A stretch of DNA of 64,000 nt, taken from positions 62,001-126,000 of the forward strand of contig JADJCA010000018.1 in the NCBI GenBank assembly GCA_016703425.1. The letters are read 5' to 3'. The first letter of the stretch is position 1; each line of letters starts with the position of its first letter. The position numbers and the translations under genes are program-made. The notes beneath the pieces are model-generated. The model made no database searches, was not told the DNA's origin, and saw only the letters and a list, made by a program, of their open reading frames with translations. Positions 43,759 through 53,028 of this stretch are shown here, piece by piece. Origin of the DNA: Myxococcales bacterium (GTDB lineage: Bacteria; Myxococcota_A; Polyangia; Polyangiales; Polyangiaceae).

Positions 43759-45033
43759 TTAGCCGCGACCTTCTTCTTTGGCGACGCGTTCGACGACGGC
43801 GAGCACTTCGTCGTTGCTCAAGATGTGGTCCACCTTCTTGGCCGTCGCGAGGATCTCGGTCACCAGCTTCTCCGTCGACGGGATGCCCCGTTGGCGCAGC
43901 CAATAGTTGACGTTGGAAGCGCCGCTCATGAAGCCGATGCAGATCTCCTGCGCCCGACCGAACATGCCCGCCGGCACGCCGCTGTAGATGCGGTCGGCCA
44001 GCCAGGCGTCGCCCTTGTTCATGGCCTTGATGATGGCCGCGGCGTGAACCCCCGTGGCCGTACGGAAAGCGTCGCGCCCCGCCAGCGGGTAGTTGATGGG
44101 AATCTGCCAATTGACCGCCTCGGCCGTTGTCTCCACGTATTCCAAGAGCTTCGTCAGATCCTGGTGCGGCAGCTGGCCCAAGAGCTTCAGGTTCAGGAGG
44201 AGCAGCTCCATCGCCGCGTTGCCGACGCGCTCGCCGATGCCGAGGGCCGTCGCGTGAACGCGGTCGGCGCCGAACTCGAGGGCCCAGATGGCGTTTTCGA
44301 GGGCGAAGCCCCGGTCGTTGTGGCCGTGCCAATCGATGCCGATGTTGTTCGTTCCGGTGCCGGCAACGACGCTCTTGGTGAACTGAATGAGGTTGCGGAC
44401 GCCGTCGGGCGTGGCGTGACCGACGGTGTCGGAGAGGCAGAGCCGTGTGGCGCCGTGATCGATGGCGGTCTTGAAGAGCGTCGTGAGCACGTCGGGCCGA
44501 GACCGCGTCGTGTCTTCGGTCACGTAGCAGACGGGGAGGTTCGCTTTGACGGCGACGTCGATGGCCTCGGCGCTCCGCTTCGCGATGAAGTCGACGTCCC
44601 ACTCTTCGCAATATTGACGAATGGGGCTCGAGCCGATGAACGCGTAGACCTCGACGGGGATCCCGGCCCGCTGCGACACCTCGACCATCGGCGTGATGTC
44701 ACCAACGACGGTCCGCCCGGCGCAGGCGATCTTGATCCGCATCTTGCAGGAGACGACCTCCTGGCAAATGCGAAGGACGTCTTCGAAGGCGCGCTTCGAG
44801 CTGCCCGGGAGCCCCACGTCGGCCGCGTGGATGCCGAGGTCCTCCATGAGATGAAGGATCTTGAGCTTCGCCTCGATGCCCGGATCGACGACGGAGGGGT
44901 TTTGAAGTCCGTCGCGGAGGGTCTCATCGAAGAAGGTGGCATTCTCGGGAATGAGCCGACCTCGGCGGTTCACCTCGTTCCAATCGAAAATGAGCTCCGT
45001 GGCCCTCTCGGCCGACGGCAAAGGATCCGACAT
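43759..45033 (-). CDS. LeuA-family acyltransferase (2-isopropylmalate synthase-like)
   Basis: 424 residues from ATG 45033. The HMGL-type TIM barrel starts at ATFFDETLRDGLQNPSV (catalytic Arg and Asp of the family). The metal-binding IDWHGHNDRGFALENA carries the HxH, and GIGERVGNAAMELLLLNL follows. The C-terminal leucine-feedback domain of classic LeuA (about 500-560 residues) is missing or much reduced, so it may be a short, feedback-insensitive LeuA2-type enzyme or condense a different 2-oxo acid with acetyl-CoA (homocitrate or citramalate synthase). No leuB, leuC or leuD lies nearby. The start was chosen because the protein begins shortly before the barrel. Confidence 0.75.
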   Translation of the reverse strand: MSDPLPSAERATELIFDWNEVNRRGRLIPENATFFDETLRDGLQNPSVVDPGIEAKLKILHLMEDLGIHAADVGLPGSSKRAFEDVLRICQEVVSCKMRIKIACAGRTVVGDITPMVEVSQRAGIPVEVYAFIGSSPIRQYCEEWDVDFIAKRSAEAIDVAVKANLPVCYVTEDTTRSRPDVLTTLFKTAIDHGATRLCLSDTVGHATPDGVRNLIQFTKSVVAGTGTNNIGIDWHGHNDRGFALENAIWALEFGADRVHATALGIGERVGNAAMELLLLNLKLLGQLPHQDLTKLLEYVETTAEAVNWQIPINYPLAGRDAFRTATGVHAAAIIKAMNKGDAWLADRIYSGVPAGMFGRAQEICIGFMSGASNVNYWLRQRGIPSTEKLVTEILATAKKVDHILSNDEVLAVVERVAKEEGRG

Positions 45034-45161
45034 TCGTGCACTATAGCGTCCATCGGTCTTTCCTGGCAGCGCAGGCGGCAACGAAAACGCGCCGGCGCGT
45101 CGCCTTGGCGTCCATCTTCCGCGCTCGTTTTTCGCGCTAGTTTTCCCATGGTAAGCCCGCT

Positions 45162-45917
45162 TTGACGCAGCTCGTCGTTGCACTCTTTCTTGGCGGCTTC
45201 GGCGCGGGTCTGGTCGATTCCATCGCCGGCGGCGGCGGCCTGATCAGCCTACCGGTGCTCCTGGCGGCCGACCTGCCGGAGGCCCTCGCGATCGGGACGA
45301 ACAAGGGGCAAGCGGTCTTCGGAGCCGTCTCGTCGGCCACCTCGTTCTGGCGACGCGGCGCCATCGATCGAGGGCGCGCGCCGGTGGCGTTCTCCTTCGG
45401 CGCCTTGGGATCGCTCGCCGGCGCGGCCCTCTTGTCGCTCATGAAACCCGAGGCGCTGAAGCCCGTCGTCATGGTGTTGCTCGTGGTGGCCGCTGTGCTC
45501 GTAATGGTGCCGAAGCGCGAGCGACAGGGCGCGGAGGCAACGTTGCGCCACGGGGTCCTGCTCTTGGCGCTCGTGGCCTTTGGCCTGGGCGCCTACGACG
45601 GGTTCTTCGGGCCCGGCGTTGGCACGTTGCTCATCGTCGCCTTCACGTGGCTCTTTGGCGATTCGCTCACGCGCGCATCGGCCAACGCCAAGGTCGTCAA
45701 CCTCGCGTCGAACCTCGCGGCCTTCGCGCTCTTCGCGGCGCGAGGCAAGATCATCTGGACGTTCGCGCTACCGATGGCGGCGGGCAACATCCTCGGCGCC
45801 CTCGTTGGCTCACGACTCGCCCTTCGTCGCGGCGACCGCTTCGTACGCGTCGTCGTGCTCTTGGTGGTGACCGGCGTGGTGATCAAGCTCGGCGTGGGGC
45901 TGCTCGGCCGCCGCTGA
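45162..45917 (+). CDS. TSUP (TauE/SafE) family membrane transporter
   Basis: 251 residues from TTG 45162; the ATG at 45148 is closed by a stop after five codons. About seven or eight hydrophobic helices, with the first repeat GAGLVDSIAGGGGLISLPVL (typical GxGGG), ALAIGTNKGQAVFGA, and the second repeat GAYDGFFGPGVGTLLIVAF with ANAKVVNLASNLAAF. This is the duplicated TauE/SafE layout. The family carries sulfite, sulfonates or other organic anions across the inner membrane; the direction and substrate are not evident. No sulfur genes are adjacent. Confidence 0.82.
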   Translation: MTQLVVALFLGGFGAGLVDSIAGGGGLISLPVLLAADLPEALAIGTNKGQAVFGAVSSATSFWRRGAIDRGRAPVAFSFGALGSLAGAALLSLMKPEALKPVVMVLLVVAAVLVMVPKRERQGAEATLRHGVLLLALVAFGLGAYDGFFGPGVGTLLIVAFTWLFGDSLTRASANAKVVNLASNLAAFALFAARGKIIWTFALPMAAGNILGALVGSRLALRRGDRFVRVVVLLVVTGVVIKLGVGLLGRR

Positions 45918-45926
45918 AGGATCGAC

Positions 45927-47765
45927 TCACCGCCGCGCGGCGCGCCGTGGCGCGAGCGCCGACGCCCCAAGGGCCCTCAAGCTTTTGCAAACTTCGTCTT
46001 CCTTGCACGGGCCAACGTCGCCCTTGGCCAGCGGCCACGAGGGGCGCGCCGCGAAGGCCGCCAGGCGACGCCGATCGCGAATGTCGGGACCGCGGAACGA
46101 GGCTGGCGCCCCCTTGAGGCTCGCCTCCACCTCGGCGCCCTGCGGTCCCGGCGAGGACGAGCCAAAGGGCACGAGCAGCGAGGGCATCAGACCGACGCGC
46201 TGGAGGGGGCTTCCATCGGGGAGGGCAAAGACGAGCGTCGTGAGGCGCAACACGCCGACGTCGCTTTCGTCTTCGAAATATTCCTGCGCGCATCCCTTGC
46301 CGAAGGTGCGCTCGCCGACGACGACACCGCGGTCGTAGGCGGAGAGCGCGCCGGCGATCATCTCGGCGGCGCTGGCCGTTCCGCGGTCGACGACGGCCGC
46401 GACGGGACCGTCCCACCGCGAGCCCTCCGGCGGCTCGGTCGCGCGATCAATCTCGACGGTGCCGTCGCGGCGCCGCATCGGAAAGAGCGGAGCGCCAGCC
46501 ACGAAGAGCCCCAATGCGCCGGCGGCTCCGTCGGTGGAGCCGCCGCCATTGCCGCGGAGGTCGAGGACAACTCCGCCGAGCGGTCCTTCGGCGCGCGCCG
46601 CGTCGAGGACCGTCGCGAGCTCTTCGCCGAGGTCTTCGCGAACGTCGCGGATGGCGACGACAAGAATCTGTTGCTCGCCGTAGCGGACGCGCTCTTTGGC
46701 GAGGCCCTCGCGCGTCGCGACGACAGCCTCCGGCGACGGCACCCTCACGACGATCCCGCGCGGTGCCCTCGCGCCCTCCGAGAGCACCTCCATCTTCACC
46801 TGCGAGCGTTCATCGGCGAGCGCGTGAACGAACTGCTCAACCTGTTCGAGGGGCATGCCTGCGAGCGGAACGCCCTCGATGGACAAGACGAGGTCGCCGA
46901 CGACCAAGGGCGGCAGCGGTTCGGCATCGACGCGGACGCCGAGCGCGCTCCGCGTCATAGACTCCCAAAACGGCGGCGGCGGCTTGGCCTGCAACTCCGC
47001 CTCATAGAGGCTCGCTTCTTCTTCGAAGGGTGCCCAGGCGCCGTGCGGATCCACAGCCGGCACGTAGGCGCGCAGGGCGGCGGCCAAAACGACCTCACCC
47101 CATTCCTCAGCGCTGAGCGCCGGAAAAAATCTCGCCCTCGCGGCGCTCACGAAGGCACCTGTGGTGGCGCCCGTCTGGCGCTCCAGGGCGCCGCATTGCT
47201 CACCGAGGAGCTTCGCAAGCTCGGGCGCCGGTCGCGTGACCTCGCCCGGCTCGAAGACCGACCGCGTGGGCAATGACGCAAGGCCTCCCGCTCGGCGCGC
47301 TTCGTCGAACTGCTGACGCAGCTCCGTGACGGAACCGGCGAGCCCCTTCCCGAGGGCCGCGGCCACCGCACAAGACTCCTTGCCGCGAAGCGCGTTCAAG
47401 AGGCGTCCCGCTTCTTTGCGGAGCATGTCGCCGGCGGGCGCGCCCGGCGCCGCGCTCCAGAGGCCATGCGGGTCGAGCCAATCGACGACTCCCTCGTCGA
47501 AGGCCACCTCATCGATGTCGTGCGGCCGCTCGACGAAAAGAGCGTCGACTTGCGCCACGACCGCGCGAGCGCGTTCGCAGGTGAGCGAAGGCGGCGCGCC
47601 AGTCGGCACGTGGCCCGCCAAGGGGGGCGCGTCCGTGGTTGGCGTGACGACGACGGGCCCCGCCGGTGGCTGCGCCGCGTCTCGCTTGGGGGCGCGTAGG
47701 GCGACGCCAGCGGCCACGAGCGAGGCCACGAGGAGGGCCCCCTGTTTCAAGCGCCGCCGAACCAT
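45927..47765 (-). CDS. S41-family C-terminal processing protease
   Basis: 612 residues from ATG 47765 with an N-terminal membrane/signal segment (GALLVASLVAAGVALRA). A long helical N-terminal part (about residues 70-260) precedes a PDZ domain (LPPLVVGDLVLSIEGVPLAG). The S41 catalytic core follows: VVLDLRGNGGGSTDGAAG, the Ser motif DRGTASAAEMIAGAL and the Lys motif VVVGERTFGKG, the Ser-Lys dyad of Prc/CtpA enzymes. It acts in the periplasm on envelope proteins or peptidoglycan hydrolases. It starts 130 bases downstream of the sigma-32-type gene on the same strand and may be part of that regulon. Confidence 0.82.
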   Translation of the reverse strand: MVRRRLKQGALLVASLVAAGVALRAPKRDAAQPPAGPVVVTPTTDAPPLAGHVPTGAPPSLTCERARAVVAQVDALFVERPHDIDEVAFDEGVVDWLDPHGLWSAAPGAPAGDMLRKEAGRLLNALRGKESCAVAAALGKGLAGSVTELRQQFDEARRAGGLASLPTRSVFEPGEVTRPAPELAKLLGEQCGALERQTGATTGAFVSAARARFFPALSAEEWGEVVLAAALRAYVPAVDPHGAWAPFEEEASLYEAELQAKPPPPFWESMTRSALGVRVDAEPLPPLVVGDLVLSIEGVPLAGMPLEQVEQFVHALADERSQVKMEVLSEGARAPRGIVVRVPSPEAVVATREGLAKERVRYGEQQILVVAIRDVREDLGEELATVLDAARAEGPLGGVVLDLRGNGGGSTDGAAGALGLFVAGAPLFPMRRRDGTVEIDRATEPPEGSRWDGPVAAVVDRGTASAAEMIAGALSAYDRGVVVGERTFGKGCAQEYFEDESDVGVLRLTTLVFALPDGSPLQRVGLMPSLLVPFGSSSPGPQGAEVEASLKGAPASFRGPDIRDRRRLAAFAARPSWPLAKGDVGPCKEDEVCKSLRALGASALAPRRAARR

Positions 47766-47895
47766 AGGGGGACGATCGTAGCGGGGAATCACTGCCGCGC
47801 CGCAAGTTCTCCGCGACACGGGCACCGAGCGCGACCGGCGCGCTCGGGCCCGTTTGGCAGACAGACGACCGGAGAGACGGCGTCGGAGCGAGCCG

Positions 47896-48717
47896 TCAGA
47901 CGGCTTCTGCGTAGGCGCGGAACTCTTGGAGGTGCCCGCGGAGCTTGTCGCGGGCGCGCTCTTCGAGCTGGCGCACGCGCTCCTTGCTGACGCCCAACAT
48001 TTCGCCGAGGCGCTGCAGCGTGATGGGCTCATCGTTCATGAGGCGTTCGCGAACGATGAGGCGCTCGCGCTCCGAGAGCGAGCGAAGCGCCAACGACACG
48101 GCGGCCTCGGCGCGGTCGCGTCCTTCATGGGACGCCGCTTCGTCTTCGGGGCTCGGGTCGTTCGACTGGAGTCGGTCGACGGCCGGCGAAGAATCTTCGC
48201 CGACGGAGTGATCGAGGCTCATCTCGCGTGACGCCAGAAGCGGCATCAACATCTCAACGCGTTCGCGGGAGAGCCCGGAGGCCTGCATGAGCGAGTCGAC
48301 GTCGCGCACCGTGGACGTTCGATAAGCGCGGAGGGCCTTGCGCTCGCCCTTCGTGGTGCCGAGGCGCACGACTCGGTAGGAGCGAACCACGTATTCGCGA
48401 ATCTCCGCGCGAATCCAGTAGGCCGCGTAGGTGGCGAGGCGAACGTCTCGCTCGGGATCGAACTTCTTCGCCGCGCGGAGCAGACCAAGGTTGCCCTGTT
48501 GGACGATGTCTTCGAGGGGGATTCCCCAGCGCCGGTACTCCAGCGCGATGGCGATGACGAACGGGAGGCACGCTTCGACGATCTTTTCGCCTGCCGCGTT
48601 GTCGCCGGCGAGCCAGCGTCGCGCCAGATCCCTCTCGGTCTCACGGTCGAGCGGCGTCACGCCCTGAAGGTTGTTTCGATATGCGCGGAGAGATGCTCCA
48701 TCGAACGCCGATGCCAT
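47896..48717 (-). CDS. Sigma-32-type RNA polymerase sigma factor
   Basis: 273 residues from ATG 48717. Group 3/RpoH-like: FVIAIALEYRRWGIPLEDIV, then QQGNLGLLRAAKKFDPERDV and RLATYAAYWIRAEIREYVVR (region 2 with the RpoH-type DIVQEGN position as DIVQQGN). A short region 3 follows, and region 4 reads LSERERLIVRERLMNDEPIT, then LGVSKERVRQLEERARDKLR. Region 1.1 is missing. Myxobacteria carry several RpoH-like paralogues (SigB/SigC type), so whether this is the heat-shock factor or a developmental one is open. An AT-rich segment of about 120 bases at 48835-48955 lies upstream and probably holds its promoter. Confidence 0.85.
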   Translation of the reverse strand: MASAFDGASLRAYRNNLQGVTPLDRETERDLARRWLAGDNAAGEKIVEACLPFVIAIALEYRRWGIPLEDIVQQGNLGLLRAAKKFDPERDVRLATYAAYWIRAEIREYVVRSYRVVRLGTTKGERKALRAYRTSTVRDVDSLMQASGLSRERVEMLMPLLASREMSLDHSVGEDSSPAVDRLQSNDPSPEDEAASHEGRDRAEAAVSLALRSLSERERLIVRERLMNDEPITLQRLGEMLGVSKERVRQLEERARDKLRGHLQEFRAYAEAV

Positions 48718-49197
48718 GGGGTCCTCGCTTCTCTGCCGGCCCCGAATCGGCGACGGCCTCGTCCTCTCTGCATCGGGAGTGCCAGATCCAGGAGTCCGCC
48801 AAGGTGCCGTATTCCTTGGAAACCGCTCACGCCTGGTCAGCAAAATCGTCGAATCGCTCAAATACGTGCGCAACGGTTTCGCGAAAGCCCCTTTACACAA
48901 CTTCACAAAATCGACATTTTCCTAAACGATGTTGGATGGTTTTGCCTAAACCAAGCGGGCGAGGAGCCTCCCAAGCGAATCGCTCATGGCGCTCCGTAAA
49001 ATCGCCCATTCCGATCACCTCCGAACGTGGCGCCGAGGCAACGAGCCGCTGCAGGGCGCGCCCGTCGGAGGCGCCCGACGCCGAGCGCTTCGCGCCGGCG
49101 AACCGGGATGACTTCCATCGGACGTACCGACGCTGGTACCGTCCCGGCCTCCGAATTTCGTGCCCGCCGAACCACGCGGGCCGCGCGAGGCAAAACC
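48718..49197. other. Divergent intergenic region with AT-rich core
   Basis: 480 bases between the sigma-32-type gene (leftward) and a TPR gene (rightward). The part at about 48835-48955 is much richer in A/T than the surroundings and contains two CCTAAAC elements (48921 and 48945), 24 bases apart. Promoters for both genes are likely here, but no box can be set with confidence. No protein-like frame is seen. Confidence 0.45.
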
Positions 49198-50358
49198 ATG
49201 TCCGAGACTACTTCCACCAATGGCGCAACCGTCACCCCGTCCGGCGGAGCCGCGATCCTCGCGCCCGTGACGGCCTTCCCGAATGGCATCCCGAGCAACG
49301 CGCTCATCCTCATCCCGCTGGGCCAGAACGGTCAGCCGCTCGAGAAGGAGATCGTGAACGGCCCGGTGGCGCTCAAGGAAGAGGACGTTTGGAAGCTGCT
49401 CGGCTTCAACGGGCCCGCGGTGCAAGTGCAGGACGACCAGGGTCGCCCCATTGCCATCGGCCTCGAGGATCTCCTGGCGGGCCTTGAGAAGCACTGGACC
49501 GAAGCGAGCGACGATCTCGGCCGCGGACGCATCTACGCCCAGGAGCTCATCAAGTACGGCCGTCACGCGAAGGCCGAGGCGGTCCTCGCGAAGATCGTGG
49601 CCCTCGGCGGCGACGGTGAAGACTGGCTCGCCCTCGGTGTGACGCAGCTGCAGGAGAAGAAGTTCGACAAGGCCGAGGCGACGCTCCGCGGCGCGCAGAA
49701 CCTCCTCAAGGACAACCCCTTCCCGGCGCTCCACTTGGCCCGCGTCGCCCACGAGAAGAAGGACGCCAACGGCGAGCGCGAGTCGACGATGCGCGCCATC
49801 CAGATCGACGCCCGCTGCGTCGATGCCTGGGCCTACCTCACGAACTACTATCGGGAGGCCGGCGGCGCCTCACCGGACGCGGAGGCCAAGGCCATCGCGC
49901 AGGTGGAGGAGCTGGCCAACGCACCGGTGAACGCGAAGGTGGCGGCGCCGTACATCGCGCTCCAAGGGTTCTACGCCGGCGAAGAGGCGACGCGCGACAA
50001 GGCCATCGGCTTCGCGCAGAAGGCCGTCGCACGAGCGCCCGACGACGCGCTGGCGCTCTTGTGCCTGTCGGCCCTCTACGGCCAGGCGGGCAAGCTCGAT
50101 GAGGTCGTCAAGCTCCTCGCGCCGCACGAAGCGAAGATGCTGAAAGACGTTCGCATCGCGCACAACTATTTCGAAGCGCTCTTCCAAGCGCGCGACATGG
50201 CGAAGGTGACGGCGCTGCTCAACAAGCTCGCGACCTCGCAGGTGCGAGACGTCAAGCAGTTCGCCATCGAACGGTCCCGCGCGATTTCGCAAATGCTCGC
50301 GCAGCAGCAGGCGGCGCTCGCGGCATCGACGGGCGCGGCGGGCGGCCCCGGCGCCTAG
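49198..50358 (+). CDS. TPR-repeat protein of unknown function
   Basis: 386 residues from ATG 49198. There is no signal peptide, so it is probably cytoplasmic. About residues 1-90 form a non-repeat domain (GIPSNALILIPLGQNGQPLE, then GPVALKEEDVWKLLGFNGPA). From about 100 to 350, TPR repeats follow one another: GRIYAQELIKYGRHAKAEAV, then KFDKAEATLRGAQNLLKDNP and DALALLCLSALYGQAGKLDE. The tail is Gln/Ala/Gly-rich. Such proteins act as assembly platforms. No partner gene is adjacent. Confidence 0.7.
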   Translation: MSETTSTNGATVTPSGGAAILAPVTAFPNGIPSNALILIPLGQNGQPLEKEIVNGPVALKEEDVWKLLGFNGPAVQVQDDQGRPIAIGLEDLLAGLEKHWTEASDDLGRGRIYAQELIKYGRHAKAEAVLAKIVALGGDGEDWLALGVTQLQEKKFDKAEATLRGAQNLLKDNPFPALHLARVAHEKKDANGERESTMRAIQIDARCVDAWAYLTNYYREAGGASPDAEAKAIAQVEELANAPVNAKVAAPYIALQGFYAGEEATRDKAIGFAQKAVARAPDDALALLCLSALYGQAGKLDEVVKLLAPHEAKMLKDVRIAHNYFEALFQARDMAKVTALLNKLATSQVRDVKQFAIERSRAISQMLAQQQAALAASTGAAGGPGA

Positions 50359-50414
50359 CCCTGAGCGGGCGTTCGAGGCAACGCCGAAAAGCGGCGTGCG
50401 GCGTGCGGTATATG

Positions 50415-50442
50415 GGGCTCGCGATCGAGAGATCGCGGGCCC
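50415..50442. terminator. Bidirectional hairpin between convergent genes
   Basis: The stem GCTCGCGATC / GATCGCGGGC (one G-T pair) closes on a GAGA (GNRA) tetraloop at 50427-50430 and can be lengthened by three G-C pairs. It lies in the 103-base gap between the TPR gene and the opposing permease gene. Downstream on the + strand is CCTTCGCCTTTCTT, only a partial pyrimidine tract, so termination strength is uncertain. Confidence 0.5.
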
Positions 50443-50461
50443 TTCGCCTTTCTTGGCAACC

Positions 50462-51490
50462 CTAGCGTTTCCGCATCAAGAGCAAGAAGAGCGGGCCGCC
50501 CAAGAGCGCGGTGACGGCGCCGACCGGCGGCTCGGTGCCGAGCCAGTGGAAGAGCGAGCGGCTCACGAGATCGCAGGACACAAGCACGGCCCCGCCAAGG
50601 CAGAGAGACACGGGCAACGCGACGCGGAGGTCGGGCCCTACGAGCTTGCGCACGGCGTGGGGAACGATGAGTCCTACGAAGCCGATGAGGCCCGTCACGC
50701 TGACGATGGCGCCAACGACGAGTGAACACGCGAAGAACGTCCGACGCTCGAGGGCGACCACGTCGACCCCGAGCGCCGAGGCCGGCGCGTCGCCGAGCGC
50801 AAGGAGGTTGAGGCGGGCCGCGTCTCTCACGAGGAGCGCGACGCCGAGGCTCGTGTAGAAGAGCACGAAGGCGAGCGCCCGCGTGCTCGGCACGTCCAAG
50901 AAACCCATGAGCCAGAAGAGCAGCTCTTGCGTCTTGGCGGCGGTCACGAGGGTCTTCAAGAACGTGATGGCCGCCGAAGCGATGGCGTTCACCACCACAC
51001 CGGCCAACAAGATGGTCGTCCCGGTGCCGTCGGCGCCGCCCCTGACGAGCCCGTAGACCAGCGTCGTGGCGAGGAGGCCGCCGAGGAGCGCCAAGAGGGG
51101 CACGAGCGAGGCGCCGAAGAGCGTGGCGCCCGTAAGGCCGAGGAGTATGGCGACCGTTGCGCCGAGCGCCGCGCCGCCCGAGACGCCGAGGACGTAGGGC
51201 TCCGCGAGCGGGTTACGGAGCACCGCTTGAAACGCGAGCCCCACGGCGGAGAGGCCGGCTCCCGCGACGACGCCGAGCAGCACGCGCGGCAGCCGCGCCT
51301 CGACGAGGATCGTGCGATCGAGGGACGACGCGTCGACGAGGGCGCGCCAAAGGGAGGTCGATTGGGTGCCGAAGAGCAGCGCAAGGGCCACAGCGACGGC
51401 CAAGAGGGCCACCGACAGAAGGAACCAACGCACGCCGTGGCCCGCGCGCTTGCCCGCGGTGTCGTGCCATTGGGTGCCTGCCGAGACCAT
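50462..51490 (-). CDS. FecCD-family ABC transporter permease, without partner genes
   Basis: 342 residues with about ten hydrophobic helices. The family signature regions are present: ARLPRVLLGVVAGAGLSAVG, LAFQAVLRNPLAEPYVLGVS and SGGAALGATV. The C-terminal GLIGFVGLIVPHAVRKLVGP is the loop that docks the ATPase. Members import iron-siderophores, haem or cobalamin across the inner membrane together with an ATPase and a binding protein, neither of which is in the neighbouring genes. A TonB-dependent receptor 8 kb away could belong to the same pathway. No cobalamin riboswitch was found upstream. Confidence 0.82.
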   Translation of the reverse strand: MVSAGTQWHDTAGKRAGHGVRWFLLSVALLAVAVALALLFGTQSTSLWRALVDASSLDRTILVEARLPRVLLGVVAGAGLSAVGLAFQAVLRNPLAEPYVLGVSGGAALGATVAILLGLTGATLFGASLVPLLALLGGLLATTLVYGLVRGGADGTGTTILLAGVVVNAIASAAITFLKTLVTAAKTQELLFWLMGFLDVPSTRALAFVLFYTSLGVALLVRDAARLNLLALGDAPASALGVDVVALERRTFFACSLVVGAIVSVTGLIGFVGLIVPHAVRKLVGPDLRVALPVSLCLGGAVLVSCDLVSRSLFHWLGTEPPVGAVTALLGGPLFLLLMRKR

Positions 51491-51622
51491 CGAGCCGTCT
51501 TACACCGGAGCGCCGAGCGCGCGAAGGCGAGCCACCGCTCCGCGGGGCCCCCTCGCGCAATATCGCGATGGCGGGCGCGCTCGTGGACGCCACGGGCTCG
51601 CGGACCTAACCTGGCCACGTTG

Positions 51623-51874
51623 ATGCCCTATCGCGACGAGCTGGAAGCCTTGCGCGCCGAAGTCGCTCGACTTAACGCGGCCCTCGCGCGGAGGCGCACG
51701 GGCCACGGTCGCCTCACGCTCATCTTGCTCGTGCTCGAGCTTGGGGCCCTCTTCGCGTTTCAGCCCTGGCTCAACGCGACCAACGACGCGAAATTTTGGG
51801 CCGGCGTCCTCGTCATCGTCGGACTCTTCCTGCTCGCGCTCGCAAGCGCATACCGCACTCGCTCCGCTGACTGA
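51623..51874 (+). CDS. Small membrane protein with coiled coil
   Basis: 83 residues from ATG 51623. An N-terminal heptad-like helix (DELEALRAEVARLNAALARR) is followed by two transmembrane helices, LTLILLVLELGALFAFQPWL and FWAGVLVIVGLFLLALASAY. The short linker between them reads NATNDAK. Function not recognised. It ends 32 bases before the SPFH-protein gene on the same strand, which suggests a shared transcript and a possible membrane-microdomain partner. Confidence 0.6.
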   Translation: MPYRDELEALRAEVARLNAALARRRTGHGRLTLILLVLELGALFAFQPWLNATNDAKFWAGVLVIVGLFLLALASAYRTRSAD

Positions 51875-51906
51875 TCTTCACCGATTCTTCGAGGCATCCG
51901 AACATC

Positions 51907-53025
51907 ATGGCAAACGACTTCGACTCTGCTTGGCTCGTGCGGACGGTCCGCCGCATCGGCCTCACGATTGGCATCGTCGTCGCGACGGTCGTCGTGGGCT
52001 GCGCGACGACCACGCGCATCGACGCCGGACACGTGGGCATTCGCGTCCGCCTCGCCGGCAGCGATCGCGGCATCGCCGACATGCCGACGGTGACCGGTTG
52101 GGTCTTTTACAACCCGCTCACGGAGCAAGTCGTCATCTTCCCGACGAGCGTGCAGAACATCGTTTGGACCGCAAGCGCCCACGAAGGCAAAGCCATCGAC
52201 GAATCCATCACGTTTTCGTCCACGGAAGGCGTGAACATCAACGCCGACGTGGGCCTGTCGTTTCACATCGAACCGAGCCTCGCGCCAAAGCTCTACGGTC
52301 GCTTTCGACAGAACAACATGCTCGTGCTCGCCGACGGCTACATCAGGAACGCCGTGCGCGAGAGCTTCGGCGAAGTCGCCTCGAAGCTTCCTGTGCAGGA
52401 GATCTACGGCCCCGGAAAGTCGAAGATGCTCGCCGAGGTCGCGCAGAAGTGCCGCGAGATGCTCGGCAAGGATGGCATCGTGATCGATCAGCTCACCATC
52501 AACGGCTCACTGCGGCTGCCGCAGAACGTGGCCGACGCCATCAACCGCGCCATGGAGGCGACGCAAAACGCCATCCAGAGCGAGAATCGCGTTCGCCAAG
52601 TGCGCGCGGAGGCGGACCAAGCGGTGACGCAAGCGCACGGCCAAGCCGAAGCGACGCGGCAGAAGGCGCAGGGTGAAGCCGACGCCATCTTGATTCGCGC
52701 GCGCTCCGAGGCGAAGGCCAACGAGATCATTCGCCTCTCCATGTCACCGACGGTCCTTCAGTACCGCTCGCTCGAGCGTTGGGACGGAAAGCTCCCGACG
52801 TTCAACGGTGGCGGAGCGATGCCAATGTTGACCTTCGACGCGGCAAAGCTCGCGAGCGGGCTCGACGAAGCGACCCGAGAAAAGAAGCTCAAGGAGCTCC
52901 TCGCCGAAGAAGCCGCGAAGGCGACGCAAGCGGCCGCCGTGCCGACTGTCGCGCCTCCGCCGATGCCTGCGCCGCCGAAGCAACCGGTACCGGTCACGCC
53001 AGCGCCGGCGACTCCCCCGAAATAG
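51907..53025 (+). CDS. SPFH (band 7/prohibitin-like) membrane protein
   Basis: 372 residues. One N-terminal membrane segment (IGLTIGIVVATVVVGCATTT; possibly also a lipobox VVGC) is followed by the SPFH domain (about residues 35-215: HVGIRVRLAGSDRGIADMPT, then FSSTEGVNINADVGLSFHIE). A long charged coiled coil follows (about 215-285, RAEADQAVTQAHGQAEATRQ) with the typical QGEADAILIRARSEAKANE. A Pro/Ala tail closes the protein. SPFH proteins assemble ring-shaped scaffolds that hold membrane proteases or organise membrane domains. The stop lies three bases from the opposing gene's stop. Confidence 0.83.
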   Translation: MANDFDSAWLVRTVRRIGLTIGIVVATVVVGCATTTRIDAGHVGIRVRLAGSDRGIADMPTVTGWVFYNPLTEQVVIFPTSVQNIVWTASAHEGKAIDESITFSSTEGVNINADVGLSFHIEPSLAPKLYGRFRQNNMLVLADGYIRNAVRESFGEVASKLPVQEIYGPGKSKMLAEVAQKCREMLGKDGIVIDQLTINGSLRLPQNVADAINRAMEATQNAIQSENRVRQVRAEADQAVTQAHGQAEATRQKAQGEADAILIRARSEAKANEIIRLSMSPTVLQYRSLERWDGKLPTFNGGGAMPMLTFDAAKLASGLDEATREKKLKELLAEEAAKATQAAAVPTVAPPPMPAPPKQPVPVTPAPATPPK

Positions 53026-53028
53026 GGC

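Noticed and set aside
45148..45163. ATG at 45148 as the TSUP transporter start
   Set aside because: It meets a stop after five codons (ATG GTA AGC CCG CTT TGA), so the later TTG in another frame must be used.
51491..51622. Cobalamin riboswitch in front of the FecCD permease
   Set aside because: The gap has no GCCACTG-type B12 box and no long conserved leader; it is too short for the element.
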